A stretch of DNA of 64,000 bases from Psoroptes ovis. Its lineage: Eukaryota > Arthropoda > Arachnida > Sarcoptiformes > Psoroptidae. Positions within the stretch are counted from its first letter, which is position 1. Each line of letters begins with the position of its first letter. Position numbers and translations under genes: made by a program. The DNA lies in the NCBI GenBank assembly GCA_002943765.1, contig PQWQ01000026.1:434001-498000 (forward strand). The letters run 5' to 3'. Of this stretch, positions 50,826-62,684 are shown one piece after another. The notes beneath the pieces are model-generated. The model saw only the letters and a program-made list of their open reading frames with translations. It did no database searches and was not told where the DNA came from.

Positions 50826-52200
50826 ATGGCCAGTATTATTGACTGTATTCTTATATTGTCAATATTATCCGTCACAATAGCAGCACCACCACCACCATTA
50901 TTATCACCTATCACCATTGATGATGATTTTGTCATAAATGAATTTACCACCGTCAATTCTAAGATAACGACAACAGAAGATTCGACTGAAAATAGTATTG
51001 AAACTACCACAGATAATTATCCACCTGATCACTTTGCATATCTGAATGAATGTGATTGTGGCCGTAGAAGGCTGACAAGACGTCCCAAGATAATAAATGG
51101 TACGAATGCTATTCATGGTGATAATCCATGGATGATTTCACTATTGTTGAATAATCGACATCATTGTGGTGGTTCATTGATTAATCCTCGATGGATTTTG
51201 ACGGCTGCACATTGTGTATATCAGGTACCATCTTCGAGATTTAAGGTGAAATTAGGTTCATATTATCGTCAAAGTAACGGCCAAATGAGTCGTCGTAATA
51301 GTGTCAGCACCAGCACAACTACTACAGTTACTCCTGAAGAGCCTATGTCGCAAGCCATTGAAAATGTATTGGCAATACCTCATCCAGGTTTCACTTTCGC
51401 TACTTTTCAAGACGATCTTGCATTGATTAGGTTGCCTTCAGCCATTAATTTTAATGAATATATCGCACCAATTTGTTTACCAGTTGATACACCATCCACG
51501 TATGGCTCCACATCGGATTTACAGCGTAAAGCAACAGTGATTGGTTGGGGTAAATTGCAACAAGGTGGTAAATCTGCAGATACATTACAACAAGTGACAT
51601 TGCCAATTATTGACAATCAACAATGTATCAGTTGGTATCGTGAAATGGGTAAAATGTTGACAATAAGGTATGTATTTGATGTTGACAATATTGCTGATAA
51701 TACAACATTGATTCTGTCAACTGAATAGACCTACACAAATATGCGCTGGTTTTGAGCGTGGTGGTAAAGATGCATGTCAAGGTGATTCAGGTTCACCAAT
51801 GATTATCGAAAATGATCAACAAAAACAGCTTCCTCATCGGGCAACAATCATTGGCATTGTAAGTGCTGGCATAGGCTGTGCATTACCAAAATTACCAGGC
51901 ATTTATACACGTGTGAGCGCATATCTACCATGGATTGCAGAGACAATCAATAAATTCGATCAAATCTATGAGCAGCAACAGCAACCATCGCAAAAACCCA
52001 CACAAACCGACAGCACAATCAATGATTCCAACACTGTTACCACGATTGAAATGGAAAATACAGATGTTCATATGACCACGGTTTCAACATCAAACACAGA
52101 TGATTTGATTGAGACTGAACATGATAATTTATGGTCTCTGGTTTCCCCTCCACCGGCGCAAAAATCTCAAACTGACCAAAAAGCCATTGACGTCAGATGA
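50826..52200 (+). CDS. Secreted trypsin-fold (S1) serine protease, two exons
   Basis: Exons 50826-51667 and 51729-52200 (AATAAG|GTATGT, GAATAG|ACCTAC) give 437 residues. The signal peptide is about residues 1-20 (IIDCILILSILSVTIAA), then a Pro/Thr-rich propeptide with ECDCGRRR, and the likely cleavage site RPK|IING. The catalytic domain has His in LTAAHC, Asp in QDDLALIRL and Ser in GDSGSP. Asp six residues before the Ser (KDACQGDS) predicts cleavage after Lys/Arg. Two usually fixed positions differ: GDSGGP is GDSGSP, and the SWGxGCA segment lining the pocket reads SAGIGCA, so the Trp (chymotrypsin 215) is Ala. No clip domain is seen. A Gln/Thr-rich C-terminal extension of ~90 residues follows the LPWIAETI helix. 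The family includes digestive, clotting-type and mite-allergen enzymes; I cannot choose among them. Confidence 0.92.
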
Positions 52201-52745
52201 ACATTGCAAACAGAGTTAGGCCATTAACCCTACCGATTGAATCATCAATCAACAATCATTACAAATAGCTATTCAAACATTGTGAATGAACTAGTTTTGT
52301 TGTTGATTTATTCATTATGTCTATTTGATTTTTTTTAATGAATTAAATTTATTATCATTTTTACAATTTTCAATAATTAAAATAATTGAAATACAGAATT
52401 TTCAAAGGAATAATTAACCGATCAATTAAGTAACAATTATTGATAATTCTAATACAATTTTTCAAATGTAAATAAAATGACTTTGATTTCTAATAATACC
52501 CATACAAGTTTTTTAAGACATTTGAAGATGTTAAATTTTAAAGGTTTTACAAAGATTATTATGAAGACTAAAGATGAAGGTCGCAAATGTTTTGAATGGT
52601 TCAAAAATTTATCGAAAATCTAAGTAGAAAATAATACCTTCAATCGTTGAATATATTCAAGAGGAAAAAACAACAGCAAAACGGATGGAAAAACCTTAAA
52701 ACACTTTTTTTTTGGGGGGGGGTCCACCACCACCAAACATCACTA
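52201..52745. other. Intergenic region with protease 3' UTR
   Basis: AATAAA at 52471-52476 probably ends the protease transcript. A run of nine T followed by nine G lies at 52705-52722, striking in such AT-rich DNA. Confidence 0.5.
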
Positions 52746-52937
52746 CTAATTGTTCGGTTTACCATAACGATTATAAACATGTAAACCGACAACAGCTAAT
52801 GCGGCTAATACAACAACATGTACACCATGTGTTCGAACTAGATTATCTATTTGAGACATTACTCTACTGCATACACCGACAGCATCTGCATCATTATTAG
52901 GTGATGATTTATCATTTTTTTTTTGTTGTTCTTCCAT
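52746..52937 (-). CDS. Small C-terminal-anchored membrane protein (63 aa), unrecognised
   Basis: The frame from ATG 52937 encodes a charged N-terminus (MEEQQKKNDKSSPNN), CSRVMSQIDNLVRTHG, then one hydrophobic segment (VHVVVLAALAVVGLHVY) and a short basic end NRYGKPNN. This is the layout of a tail-anchored protein of mitochondria or ER. The Val/Ala/Gly-rich composition is quite unlike random translation of this AT-rich DNA, and supports a real gene. The frame is open upstream, so a longer product or an upstream exon is possible. I do not recognise the family. Confidence 0.55.
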   Translation of the reverse strand: MEEQQKKNDKSSPNNDADAVGVCSRVMSQIDNLVRTHGVHVVVLAALAVVGLHVYNRYGKPNN

Positions 52938-53663
52938 TTTATCTTTTACTTTTTTACAGATGTAATTATCTCTATATTTTTTTGAAATCGCAAAAAACAG
53001 GGGCAAAAGAAAGGGTTGAAACGATAGAGAAAAGAAACAAAGAAACAAAGGAAAAGATTCAAAACATGTTTACATTTAAATAAAAATAATTCAAAGAAAC
53101 AAAGATTGAAATATTTTGTTACTCACCGAAAAAAAATTGATTCCAATGAATTTTTGTATTTAGAAATCAGCAAATCTTGCAATTGCAAAATGATGATGAT
53201 TATTTACAATTTCATTAAATTTTTAAAAATAACCCGAACAATTTAATAAAACAAATAAATAAACAAACAGTAAACAAACAATAAAATAAACCGAAAATTG
53301 GCTCAAGTACAAATTTTGAATGCACAAGCACACATGAAATTAACAAATAAAATTGAAATGCAAAAAAACAAGTAAAACAAAATCAAATACAAATAAAATG
53401 AAAGTCAAAAATGCGTCATGGACACACAACGAAAAGCATTTTTTTTTAAAGAAAATAAACATGAAAAATGACAAAAGAACCGCCCATTTTTGATTGATCA
53501 TAAATGATGTGACGAAATTTTTTGAAAATTTTTTTGAAAATTAAAATTATTTGAAATTAAATGTGTAATAAATCAATAAATAAATTGATTAAATAAATAA
53601 TTAATTTTAATAATAATTCATTTATGCTTAATCAATCATTTTGGAAAGCTGCAATTATTTTTT
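52938..53663. other. Intergenic AT-rich stretch
   Basis: A-rich sequence with no supported gene; probably 5' sequence of the 63-aa gene and 3' UTR of the Cys-rich gene. Confidence 0.5.
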
Positions 53664-54797
53664 TTAAATAGAAATAATAATTGAAATTAAATAATTTACT
53701 AAAAACAATAGAAAAATAAAATATTTTTGATTAATCAAGGATTCAACAAATGATGATGATGATGATGTTAGCATACAACGATCAATAAATTCATAACCGG
53801 GTAAACAATCACAACGATAACTATTGTTACAATAACGATTTTCACCCGATAATGAACATTGTTTTGAAAATATACATCGTTCACCTATTTCAGCTATATC
53901 AATGGGGATAATATTTTTTAAAAAATAAAATTCCACAACCATTTTGAAACATACCCATTTGTGTACAATGATAATGCATTTTAGCGGATATACGTATAGC
54001 TACCGATGGTTTACGGCAACGACAATTCGATAATGAATCATGTGTTTTACCGAAATAACAATATGAACTTGGACCACCATTCCATTCACATTCAACATCA
54101 TGATGACAAGATTCGTTCAAGTTTTTGGCTGTTAAACATTTATTCATTGATTCTAACCAAATTGGTTTTTGACTATTACACACACAATTGAATGATGGAC
54201 ATGAACCACTTTCACATTCATTGTTATTACGACAAAAATCTCCTTTCTTTTTTAGACCTAAAAACGGTATGAATGATACAGGGACCCTTACACAGACAGA
54301 CACAGGCAAATACGATTAAGGCACATACCTTTAATGACTAGACCAAAATCACGACGATTAAAGTGTAACAATTTTTTTTCATTATTTGGATCAAAATAAA
54401 ATTGATATAAACTATAAACACCTTGATGATTAAATTGTATACGATTAAATCGTATTTGTTTATGTAATATTTGAATATTATTATTATTATTGAAGCTATC
54501 GCCATTTCGTTGATCATAAAATTCTTCATATCTAAGACGCCATGGTTTAGCTAAATAATATCTGATTGTCGTATTACTGGCTGGAATCGAAGTGTCATGT
54601 GTAAATTGATAAGTAACAGTTGCATCAAGCAGCGATGAAAGTTTTTGAATATATTGATCATTATTATCCATTTTAAGATTATAATCATGACTTAATTCAT
54701 GTATATTGATATTTTTGACAATGTTTAAACAATGCGCTTTTTGATGCAACAGCAATACCGCAATTATCACCAATAATTTCATGATTGAAAATGACAT
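53664..54797 (-). CDS. Cys-rich EB/EGF-like cell-surface protein, three exons
   Basis: Exons 54797-54329, 54257-53955 and 53893-53664 join in frame (phase 1 at both junctions) to 333 residues. A signal peptide covers about residues 1-23 (IMKLLVIIAVLLLHQKAHC). The first exon codes a ~130-residue domain I do not recognise, with an NNNNN tract. Exon 2 has Cys modules: GDFCRNNNECESGSCPSFNC, CHHDVECEWNGG, CYFGKT and CRCRKPS. Exon 3 adds GERCIFSKQCSLSGENRYC and CDCLPGYEFIDRC. The spacing resembles invertebrate EB modules more than classic EGF. The protein ends in a hydrophobic stretch (FIFLLFLVNYLISIIISI) with no basic tail after it, compatible with a GPI signal or C-terminal anchor. Phase 1 exons around Cys modules are typical of shuffled extracellular domains. 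Confidence 0.8.
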
Positions 54798-56385
54798 TTT
54801 TTTAACTCTTCAATAATTTACATTCATTCATCGAATCGATTCATTATCACCATCACCACCATTATCAATGAATTTTTAAACGAAAAAAAAATTAAAATAA
54901 ATGCAAAATTGACAAAAATTCAAGCACCAACACCAGTTGAACAAATGATTGTAATGTGAATTTGATGTGAAAACATCGATTCAAATGAACATTTTGCATT
55001 GGAAAACAAAAAAATTCAATGAAATGAAATAAATGAAATGAATTAATCAATCGATTCAATTCAATTCAATTCAATGGTGTTATTTATAATAATAACAAAA
55101 AACTGTTTGAATGATTGTTACTATGGTATTGATATTTACATTGAATAAACAATATGCAAACACCATTGAACATTTGAAAATGAACCAATTTTCATTTGTT
55201 CAAAAAATGATGCTTCAGAATCGACCGAACAATTCAATTCATGTTCGAATTTTCAAATCGATTCGACGCATTCAAAATATACATCTGGAATAGTGCCATT
55301 TGTTGATCGTTGGTGGTGGTGATGGCGGTTAATTTTCCGAAAAATCTGCCATTTTTCATTTGGAAAAAATTAAAAAATTAATACAAACAAGTTTTATGAT
55401 TCAAAGACACACACACACAGCACCACCAATAACAAAAACATCCTGAACATTTTAACCATTTTCACCATTGGCAAATACCATACACATCCCAGTATATCGA
55501 AGTTGATTGATTCAATACAAAATTTGAAAAGTGAGAAATATAAACATCCTGGTTTTTTTTTTTTGCAAAAAAATATCCAAAGAAAATAATTTCGACCATA
55601 TTTGGTCATTCAATGATGATAATAATAATAATAATAATAATCTATCTATCAACATTATCATCCAACAAGGGTAATCACCGCCACTATCAATCTAATAATC
55701 GATCTTGAAAATTGCGTAGGTCGCAAAAAATTATTCATTGATTTTTTTTTGAGGTCAAAGTTCTTTGGACAAATTTTTTTTTCGTAGACAAGTAATAATT
55801 TTTAAAGATCATCATCTTATGAACATCTGTTCATTATCGTATCATGATCCATATGGTCATTTGACAAGAAATAGGTGGATGTTTCGAAAGAGGGTGTGTT
55901 TTGATCAGGACCAATTGATTGAAATTGTCTTTATTTGTACGTTTTTTTATTGAATGAAAGACGAAATTATAATTGAATTGAATGAAATTATTTTTAATGT
56001 AATTTTTTCAATAATGAAATGATGATCATTATTTAAGCCAGTGATGTTTTTCTTTCTCTTATTTAAAATGACAGCTAACAAACGTTGATTATTATTTTGT
56101 TTTTTCAAAATAAAGGTTCTCAACTGGATCATTAATTTGGCATTGATGATCTGTGGTGCCATCGACCAAATTTCCTTTGAATGAAAAATTTAAAATGAGC
56201 GATGATACAATCGGATTTATAATCAAATATCATTTTGGCATGTAAGTAAAACATGATTTGATCAAAATGATTTTGACAAATCATCTTATACATTTTATAA
56301 TTCAATGAACGATTAGAAAATCACACTTCACAGTATAGTACAAAACAATGCAATTCGATTGTTTTTTTCTGTTTTTTTGTTACAA
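54798..56385. other. Intergenic region, Cys-rich gene 5' side to kinase 3' side
   Basis: I found no gene. CAATT repeats at about 55055-55075 and an ATA run at 55617-55642. Short frames are low complexity. Confidence 0.5.
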
Positions 56386-58254
56386 TCATAGATGTAACCG
56401 CTGTTCAATGGGTAAACGTTTGAAAAATTGATGATCTAATGCATCTTGCAATGATAATCGATTATTTGGTTCATATTCAAGTAGGCGAGAAATCAAATCA
56501 AATAATAATCGATGTTCTTCATTTTCTGGTTGCATCATATAACGTGCTAATGGTTTACAATTTTCACGTACATAGCGACCGGCAGCCGATCTTTCATCCC
56601 AATCCATTAATTTTCCATGATAAAAGTAACGGGTTCTAGTTAATGAAATATTGCAACAGTTTCCCAGTTAATTATCAACAATTGTCATTTTTTGATCACT
56701 AAAAATAATAGATAAAAAGCCAGAAGAACACTCACTTTGATTTACTTTTCATTCGATATGGTAATGGTCCAAGAATACGTTCCATCATAGCTAAATGTTC
56801 CAAATTATCATGTGTTTGAAACAAAGTCATTCCTTGATATAGCTCAAATAATATGCAACCAATGCTCCAACAATCACATGGATGACTCCAGCCTAATTCT
56901 AGAATTACTTCTGGTGCCCGATAATGTCTGGTTGATACTATTTTACTATGATGTTCATAGTCGAACGTTGCTGAACCAAAATCGATTAAACGTATATCTG
57001 TATTTTTGATACGACGTACTTCTTTTCGCTGTGCAGTCGTAATCATTGAAAAATTGGAAATTTATGCGATAAAATGATAAAAATAATCGTATTTAATAAT
57101 ACAAAACTAGTGCTAACCTTTTTCGTCAATTCAACAGTATAATCTGAATTGATGAATAATATATTTTCTGGCTTTAAATCCGTATGCGTCAATTCATTAT
57201 CATGCAAGACTAAATGGAATTAACAATTATAGAATTTTTCAAACAAATAATTCTGACAAAATACATACATTTAACCGAAAATATCAACTGATAAGCAATA
57301 TGTCTAATTTGTTCGATTGGATATGGTTGAAAATTATTATCTTTCTACAAATTGGAAAAATTTTTGGCAAATAAAATAATTAGTGAATCAGTATAAATCC
57401 AATATAAATTTGAAATTACCATAAAATCAAATACGGAAAGCCCGAGCATTTCGAATGCAATGCAAATATGTCCATAATAATCGAACCAATCAAACATACG
57501 AACACATAAACTTAAGGAAAAAAAATATTAAAATCAAAAGCAATTGAATGAAATGAATCAATACAATTCAAGACAGGAAAACTTACTTTCTACCTTTAGG
57601 ATCACGTTCAGCTAATGTTTGTAATACTTTAATCTCAAACATTGCCGCTTCACGATATTTATCAACATTTTTGATTATTTTCAATGCCAATATATTGTTC
57701 CTGTTGATATTGAATAGATTTATCATTTAAAAAAAAATTGAATTGATCAATCAATCACTATCGATTAACTTACGATCTTATATTACGAACACGTATAACT
57801 TTACCAAATGTTCCTTCGCCAAGTGTTGACAATATTTCGTCTATTGTAAAATGACGATAAAAATGCGGATTTAGAAAAATGTTGTCCAAAAAGTTATGAT
57901 CACAAAACACTTACAACGTTCATTAATAATATCACCATTATTATAAATCAAATGTCCATTTTGATCATCTTCAATAATCGATTTTCCATTGTTTGTATAT
58001 TTTAAATTTTGTGAACCATGATGATGTTGTCCACCACTTTTATTATTATTATTATTATTATGTATTTGTTGTTTAGAGCTTTTATTATTTTGATTATTAA
58101 TTCGATCTTCATCACTTGTTCGTTGTTCAGACTGATGTTTGTTGGTTGTTTGTTTAGTTACCGTTTGTTGCCAATATAAATCGATTGAAGGCAATATAAG
58201 ACAACATGATATTGGAAAACATTGAAATATCATTTTTGTTGAATGTTGATTCAT
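56386..58254 (-). CDS. Doa: LAMMER (CLK/Doa) dual-specificity kinase, eight coding exons, short form
   Basis: Exons 58254-57915, 57840-57774, 57700-57587, 57510-57420, 57344-57269, 57209-57118, 57028-56736 and 56635-56386 join in frame to 440 residues; all junctions are GT..AG. Hallmarks in order: DDQNGHLIYNNGDIINERYEIL lead-in, LGEGTFGKV glycine loop, ALKIIKNVDKYREAA with the catalytic Lys, HTDLKPENILF catalytic loop, DFGSATF, STRHYRAPEVILELGW, and the EHLAMMERILGPLP signature that names the family. It ends RLSLQDALDHQFFKRLP. These kinases phosphorylate SR splicing factors and are nuclear and cytoplasmic. The N-terminus here is Asn/His/Gln-rich rather than RS-rich. ATG 58254 gives the short form; its first ~25 residues are oddly hydrophobic, so they may be non-coding when the upstream exon is used (possible acceptor at 58132-58134, exon from 58131). 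Confidence 0.95.
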
Positions 58255-58756
58255 ATAAGAAAAAAGTGAAAGAAAATCAAATTAATCGAAATCATACAAT
58301 TCGAAATCAAATATCAACAAATCAAATATGAATCAAATATGAATTGAGCATAGATAAACACACAATCAAATTTGAAGCCAGTAAAATCATATTTGAAATG
58401 AAAACGATTCATTCATTTTGACAAAAGGGAAAAAGTTGAACAAAAAAAAACCGTTGGATAAATTGCGTTGATTCAACACACACAGATTAATCATTGAACA
58501 AAAAAAAAAAAAAAAATTGCAGTCATTCAACTTTTATTCAATCGAAAATGTATATATACGCAACCTACTCTCTCACTACTTATCATTCACACACACACAG
58601 TTTAATCACCCTTTGAATACCCTTCTTCTTCATTAACAATACACTTGTCATTAGTGTTGACACATGTTTTTAACAAGCAGCTTTTCACATCTTACATCTT
58701 AAACACACACACACACCTAAAAAATGAAAACACAATGCATTCAAATATATACAAAC

Positions 58757-60076
58757 CGAACTATTATGATCGAAACCAGAATCACAAATACGTTGATAAT
58801 TTTTGGAAATCGATTTCTTTTGCACTAAATATGATCGATATGGTGTAATCGCTTCTTTAGGTGTTGCAAAACCACTTCGACCACCATCAAAACCGCTGAA
58901 AGGTGTATACATGGTTAAACCATTTGAATATAGACCAAAAGTGGTGCTTTTATATCGGACTTGACTTTGATTATATGAGTAAATGTTACGATAATATTGA
59001 TGCGCACCATTAGTCAAGCAATTTTCATCATATTTATCCGAATTCAAATATGTCGCATATTTCGGAGTAGCACGAGATTTAGAAAATGTTGTCGATTCTT
59101 TACGAGTCATTCGATTATTATATGATTGATTATCGGATCGTACGAAGCTATCATTGCGTCCAACTGTCGTAGTAATTCGATTATCATACCATTGATTTTC
59201 GGTGGATCGTATTGAATGCAATCTTCTCATTCGATCACTATCATTATTACTATAATATTGATTGATTGATCTGCTATAATAATTATCAATTTTTATCACT
59301 GATTTTCTACTGTTCATTGATGTATCAATTGAATTCATTGATTGTTGACGATTGTTGCCATTATATGCATAACTTTTTTGATATGATTCTCGGATATTAT
59401 CAACTGTTGTTGTTGTTGGCATCAATCGGCTACCATTGTACGAGTATTTAGTATCATAATTAAGATTATATTGATGATAATGATTTGTCATACGTTCGGA
59501 TGGAAGTAATTTTTTTCGATTTGAATAATCAATACATTCTTTATTTGTTGTATTATATCTTGCATAATGAAGATTATGATCATTATTATTTAGATTATCA
59601 TATCTAATGAAATCATCTCTCAACGATTTATTATTATTGCTCGAAGTAAATTTAAATTTTGTTATAAAATTCGAAAATTTCGTCGACGAAGACGAAGGCG
59701 GTGGTTTGGATGAAGTATATTCTTTAGCGATACGCAGATTACGTTCACTTTGATCACATAAATAACTGACATTATATGATTTGCGTTCATGATTTCGATC
59801 ATTCCAATCATGATTCACTTCATGCGGATATATTTTACGTTGAGATGGAACATGATTCGTAGCGGATGATGTTGACAAGGTCGAAAGAGTTGAAACACCG
59901 GATGAACTACTATTCGATGCTAACGATGCCGTTGAAGATGAATAATTCAATGGATATTTACGTTCAATATGATATTTTACATTTTGATGATTATGATGAT
60001 GATGATGATAATCATAACATGAATTATTCGAATACATTTTCACTTGATAATCTTTTGAAGCGGTTGAATCTTTCAT
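58757..60076 (-). CDS. Upstream Ser/Asn/Tyr-rich coding exon, probable long-isoform N-terminus of Doa
   Basis: An open frame of 440 codons from ATG 60076 to a possible donor TCG|GTTTGT at 58757, same strand and about 500 bases upstream of the kinase exons. It is rich in Ser, Asn, Tyr and Arg, with HHHHH and SSSS tracts and no recognised domain. Position-independent features (many ERK/RxxS-like sites) fit a kinase N-terminal extension; Drosophila Doa is known to have long isoforms with low-complexity N-termini. Its end phase (0) matches the phase-0 acceptor CAG|TCTGAA in the first kinase exon (58131). The donor is weak (GTTTGT), so a separate gene is possible. Confidence 0.6.
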
Positions 60077-60127
60077 CACCAGAACAAAATGATTTAAAAT
60101 TTCAAAATTTTCGATTGAGCAGAAGAG

Positions 60128-60137
60128 CTTTATATAC
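60128..60137 (-). promoter_or_regulatory. TATA-like box before the upstream Doa exon
   Basis: Minus-strand GTATATAAAG about 55 bases before ATG 60076. The same word ends in AAG|CTC, which would also serve as a phase-0 splice acceptor for a still longer isoform, so the two readings compete. Confidence 0.3.
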
Positions 60138-61269
60138 CACAAACCCAATCAAAAAAATGCAAAATTCATAAAACAATCGAACCTGAACAAATTTCATTTT
60201 CATTTTCAGGAACTTTTCACAAATAATATGTAAATGAACTTTAAATTAACAATTTTTTGAAAAATTTAAGACATTTCTGGGTTTTCATAAGGAGAATAAT
60301 AACACCGTCATCATCACATCACATCATTCAATGATGATCAAAATCATTCATAGAATCAATGAATTTTTTTCTGATTTTGGATTTCAACCAATTCATTCAG
60401 AGGTATTATTGTATTGTACAGTATCATTCATTCACACATGAAAAATGGAAAGCGAGGTCGATGAATGAATGGCCTTATACACGATACACACGCTGACAAA
60501 TGCACAAAATCGTCGAGAAATTCAATTTTCAGGAAGTTTTTGCTTTGATTATTTCGTTATTCGTTCGTAGTTAATAATAATACAAACAAAATGAATTCTC
60601 ATTTTCTTAAAGAATATTCTTTTGGCAACACATTGTTAATGGCAATAGAAGCAAACATTTAGCAAAACTTTGAACTGAATAAGTCATAGCAGAATTTCTT
60701 CAATTTATTTATTCATTTCTTTATTTATTTATTTTTAGAATTGCAGAATGAAAGAAGTGATTTCAGAAATCATTTTCAATTTTCTTATTAATTTAAATTA
60801 CTTTCAATACTTTCTTTTCTGAACAAATTTTAAACATTTAAATTCTCGAATATTGCAGCACAAAACACACACAGAAACAAACGATTTGGTCGTAACAAGT
60901 TACTGAATTGGTCGATCTATCAAAGATGTAAACACGAAAACAATTCACATTGAAAACATCGAATCATTCAGCGAAAAACACTGGTCAAAAAGATGTTCAA
61001 AACATTTAAAATTTAAATGGTGAAAAATATTAAAAATTCAATTGAAAATTAAGATGAAAAACCAGAGCACACATATCACATTTAACATGGTAAAATTTCA
61101 ACATTCATTTAACACAGAAAAGAGTCATTCACACAAACATACACACACACAGACATAGACAGTAATGTCTTTTTGAGCTAGAAAATGAAATAAATAAACC
61201 CAAAAAATTGAAGAAAATCACATCGAAAAAAAAATACTTTCGCCAATTTCAAACATGAATATTTCATTA

Positions 61270-61346
61270 GGTTGTCCGATAAGTTTTTGCCAATTTTCTC
61301 ATGATATTCCCTACCGATATAATAGGCAAAAACTTTACGGACAACC
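61270..61346 (+). mobile_element. Mariner-type MITE, 77 bp (copy 8, type B)
   Basis: GGTTGTCCGATAAGTTTTTG at the left; the right end is CAAAAACTTTACGGACAACC. TA on both sides. The centre holds CCCTACCGATATAA, the type B interior. Confidence 0.82.
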
Positions 61347-62179
61347 TAAGTAAAAAATATTCAAAATATGAAGCAAACACACACATTCAAACATAGACAC
61401 AATTTTCAAATAAGAAATGAATATGACACACACACATTCAAATCACTTATTCATCATTTTTAATCAAAGAGAAATTTCAATTTGAGGTCACCAAATCGCC
61501 ATAGCACAAGTGAAAAACACACAGCTATCATTCATTGATTTTCTATGTGATATGTATATCATTTCATGATTATTTGAACTTGATTTAAATTTAAATTTTG
61601 AAAAAATGACCGAAATTTCAAAATATTTTAAATAAAATAATTGAAATTATTTTCATTTCTTTGATTACTGAACAAACACTATTAATAAATGAATAAATAA
61701 CTGAATATATGAATGATTGAATGAATGGTTAGATAGGCAGATAACCAAGTCAGTAAAGCGTCGGTCGGTCGGTCGAATGAATCAGAAATCAAAATCAAAA
61801 TTAAAAATAAATGAAATTCAATTTGAATTTGTGAAAAAAAAATATCGTCATTTTCTAGAAAATGTAAAAAAACGGTGATAATAACTATAATCTTTGAATA
61901 ATCGTTGTTGCCATTTACTGGCACCAACCATACATACAAACAACCAACCAAAGAGGCAAAGAGGCAAAAATAAACGCAAATAGCTTAAAATAGCAGGCGA
62001 AAATTGAAAATTAAACAAAATTTCACCATCATCAAACACATTGAGCTATATGGTTTATATATGCATATCATCATCATCATCTTAATACACATTTTTTTCT
62101 TAAGAAAATTTGTTCAAAAAAAAAAAAAAAAAAAAAATCGAGGTTATCGCGTGTTTTACCACCATTTTATAATTCAATA

Positions 62180-62254
62180 GATTGTCCGACAAGTTCTGGC
62201 CGATTTTCATCGACAACTCTATCCGAATAAGCGGAATAAACTTCTTGGACAGCC
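62180..62254 (+). mobile_element. Mariner-type MITE, 75 bp (copy 9, type A)
   Basis: GATTGTCCGACAAGTTCTGG at the left, CTTCTTGGACAGCC at the right, TA on both sides; interior ACAACTCTATCCGAATAAGC is the type A arrangement in the same orientation as copy 2. Confidence 0.82.
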
Positions 62255-62684
62255 TAATACATACAAACACACTCTCACACACACAAAGATATAGATTTTG
62301 CCTCATGTATTTATGCCAAAATGCTATAATAATCGGATATATCACACACCAACACACTCACATTCAATTGTGAGGTGATAATCAGACAAACAAAACATGG
62401 AAAAAAGTAACAAATAAATGCACGAACAATAAGTGATAATATCTGAGCGTGTGTATGCAACAAGTGATAATTTTTTTTATAAGTCTTAAACCTTTGAACC
62501 TACCAACACACACCTACACACAATCTTACATGCACACACATTCGAACAAAATTTAAGAACCATATTAAGGTCAATTCAAAGTAAATTCAGAGTAAATTCA
62601 TAATAAACAACAACAAGTGAAATGAATACAATTGAAGGTGATGCAAAGAATCGATGGGTCAAAAATTTTCAAATCGAAACATAC

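Larger units (their letters stand above)
60138..62684. other. Intron or intergenic region between low-complexity exons
   Basis: I see no coding exon. It contains two MITEs (61270-61346, 62180-62254), A runs at 62117-62137, and CA/ACAC runs near 62490-62540. Confidence 0.5.
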
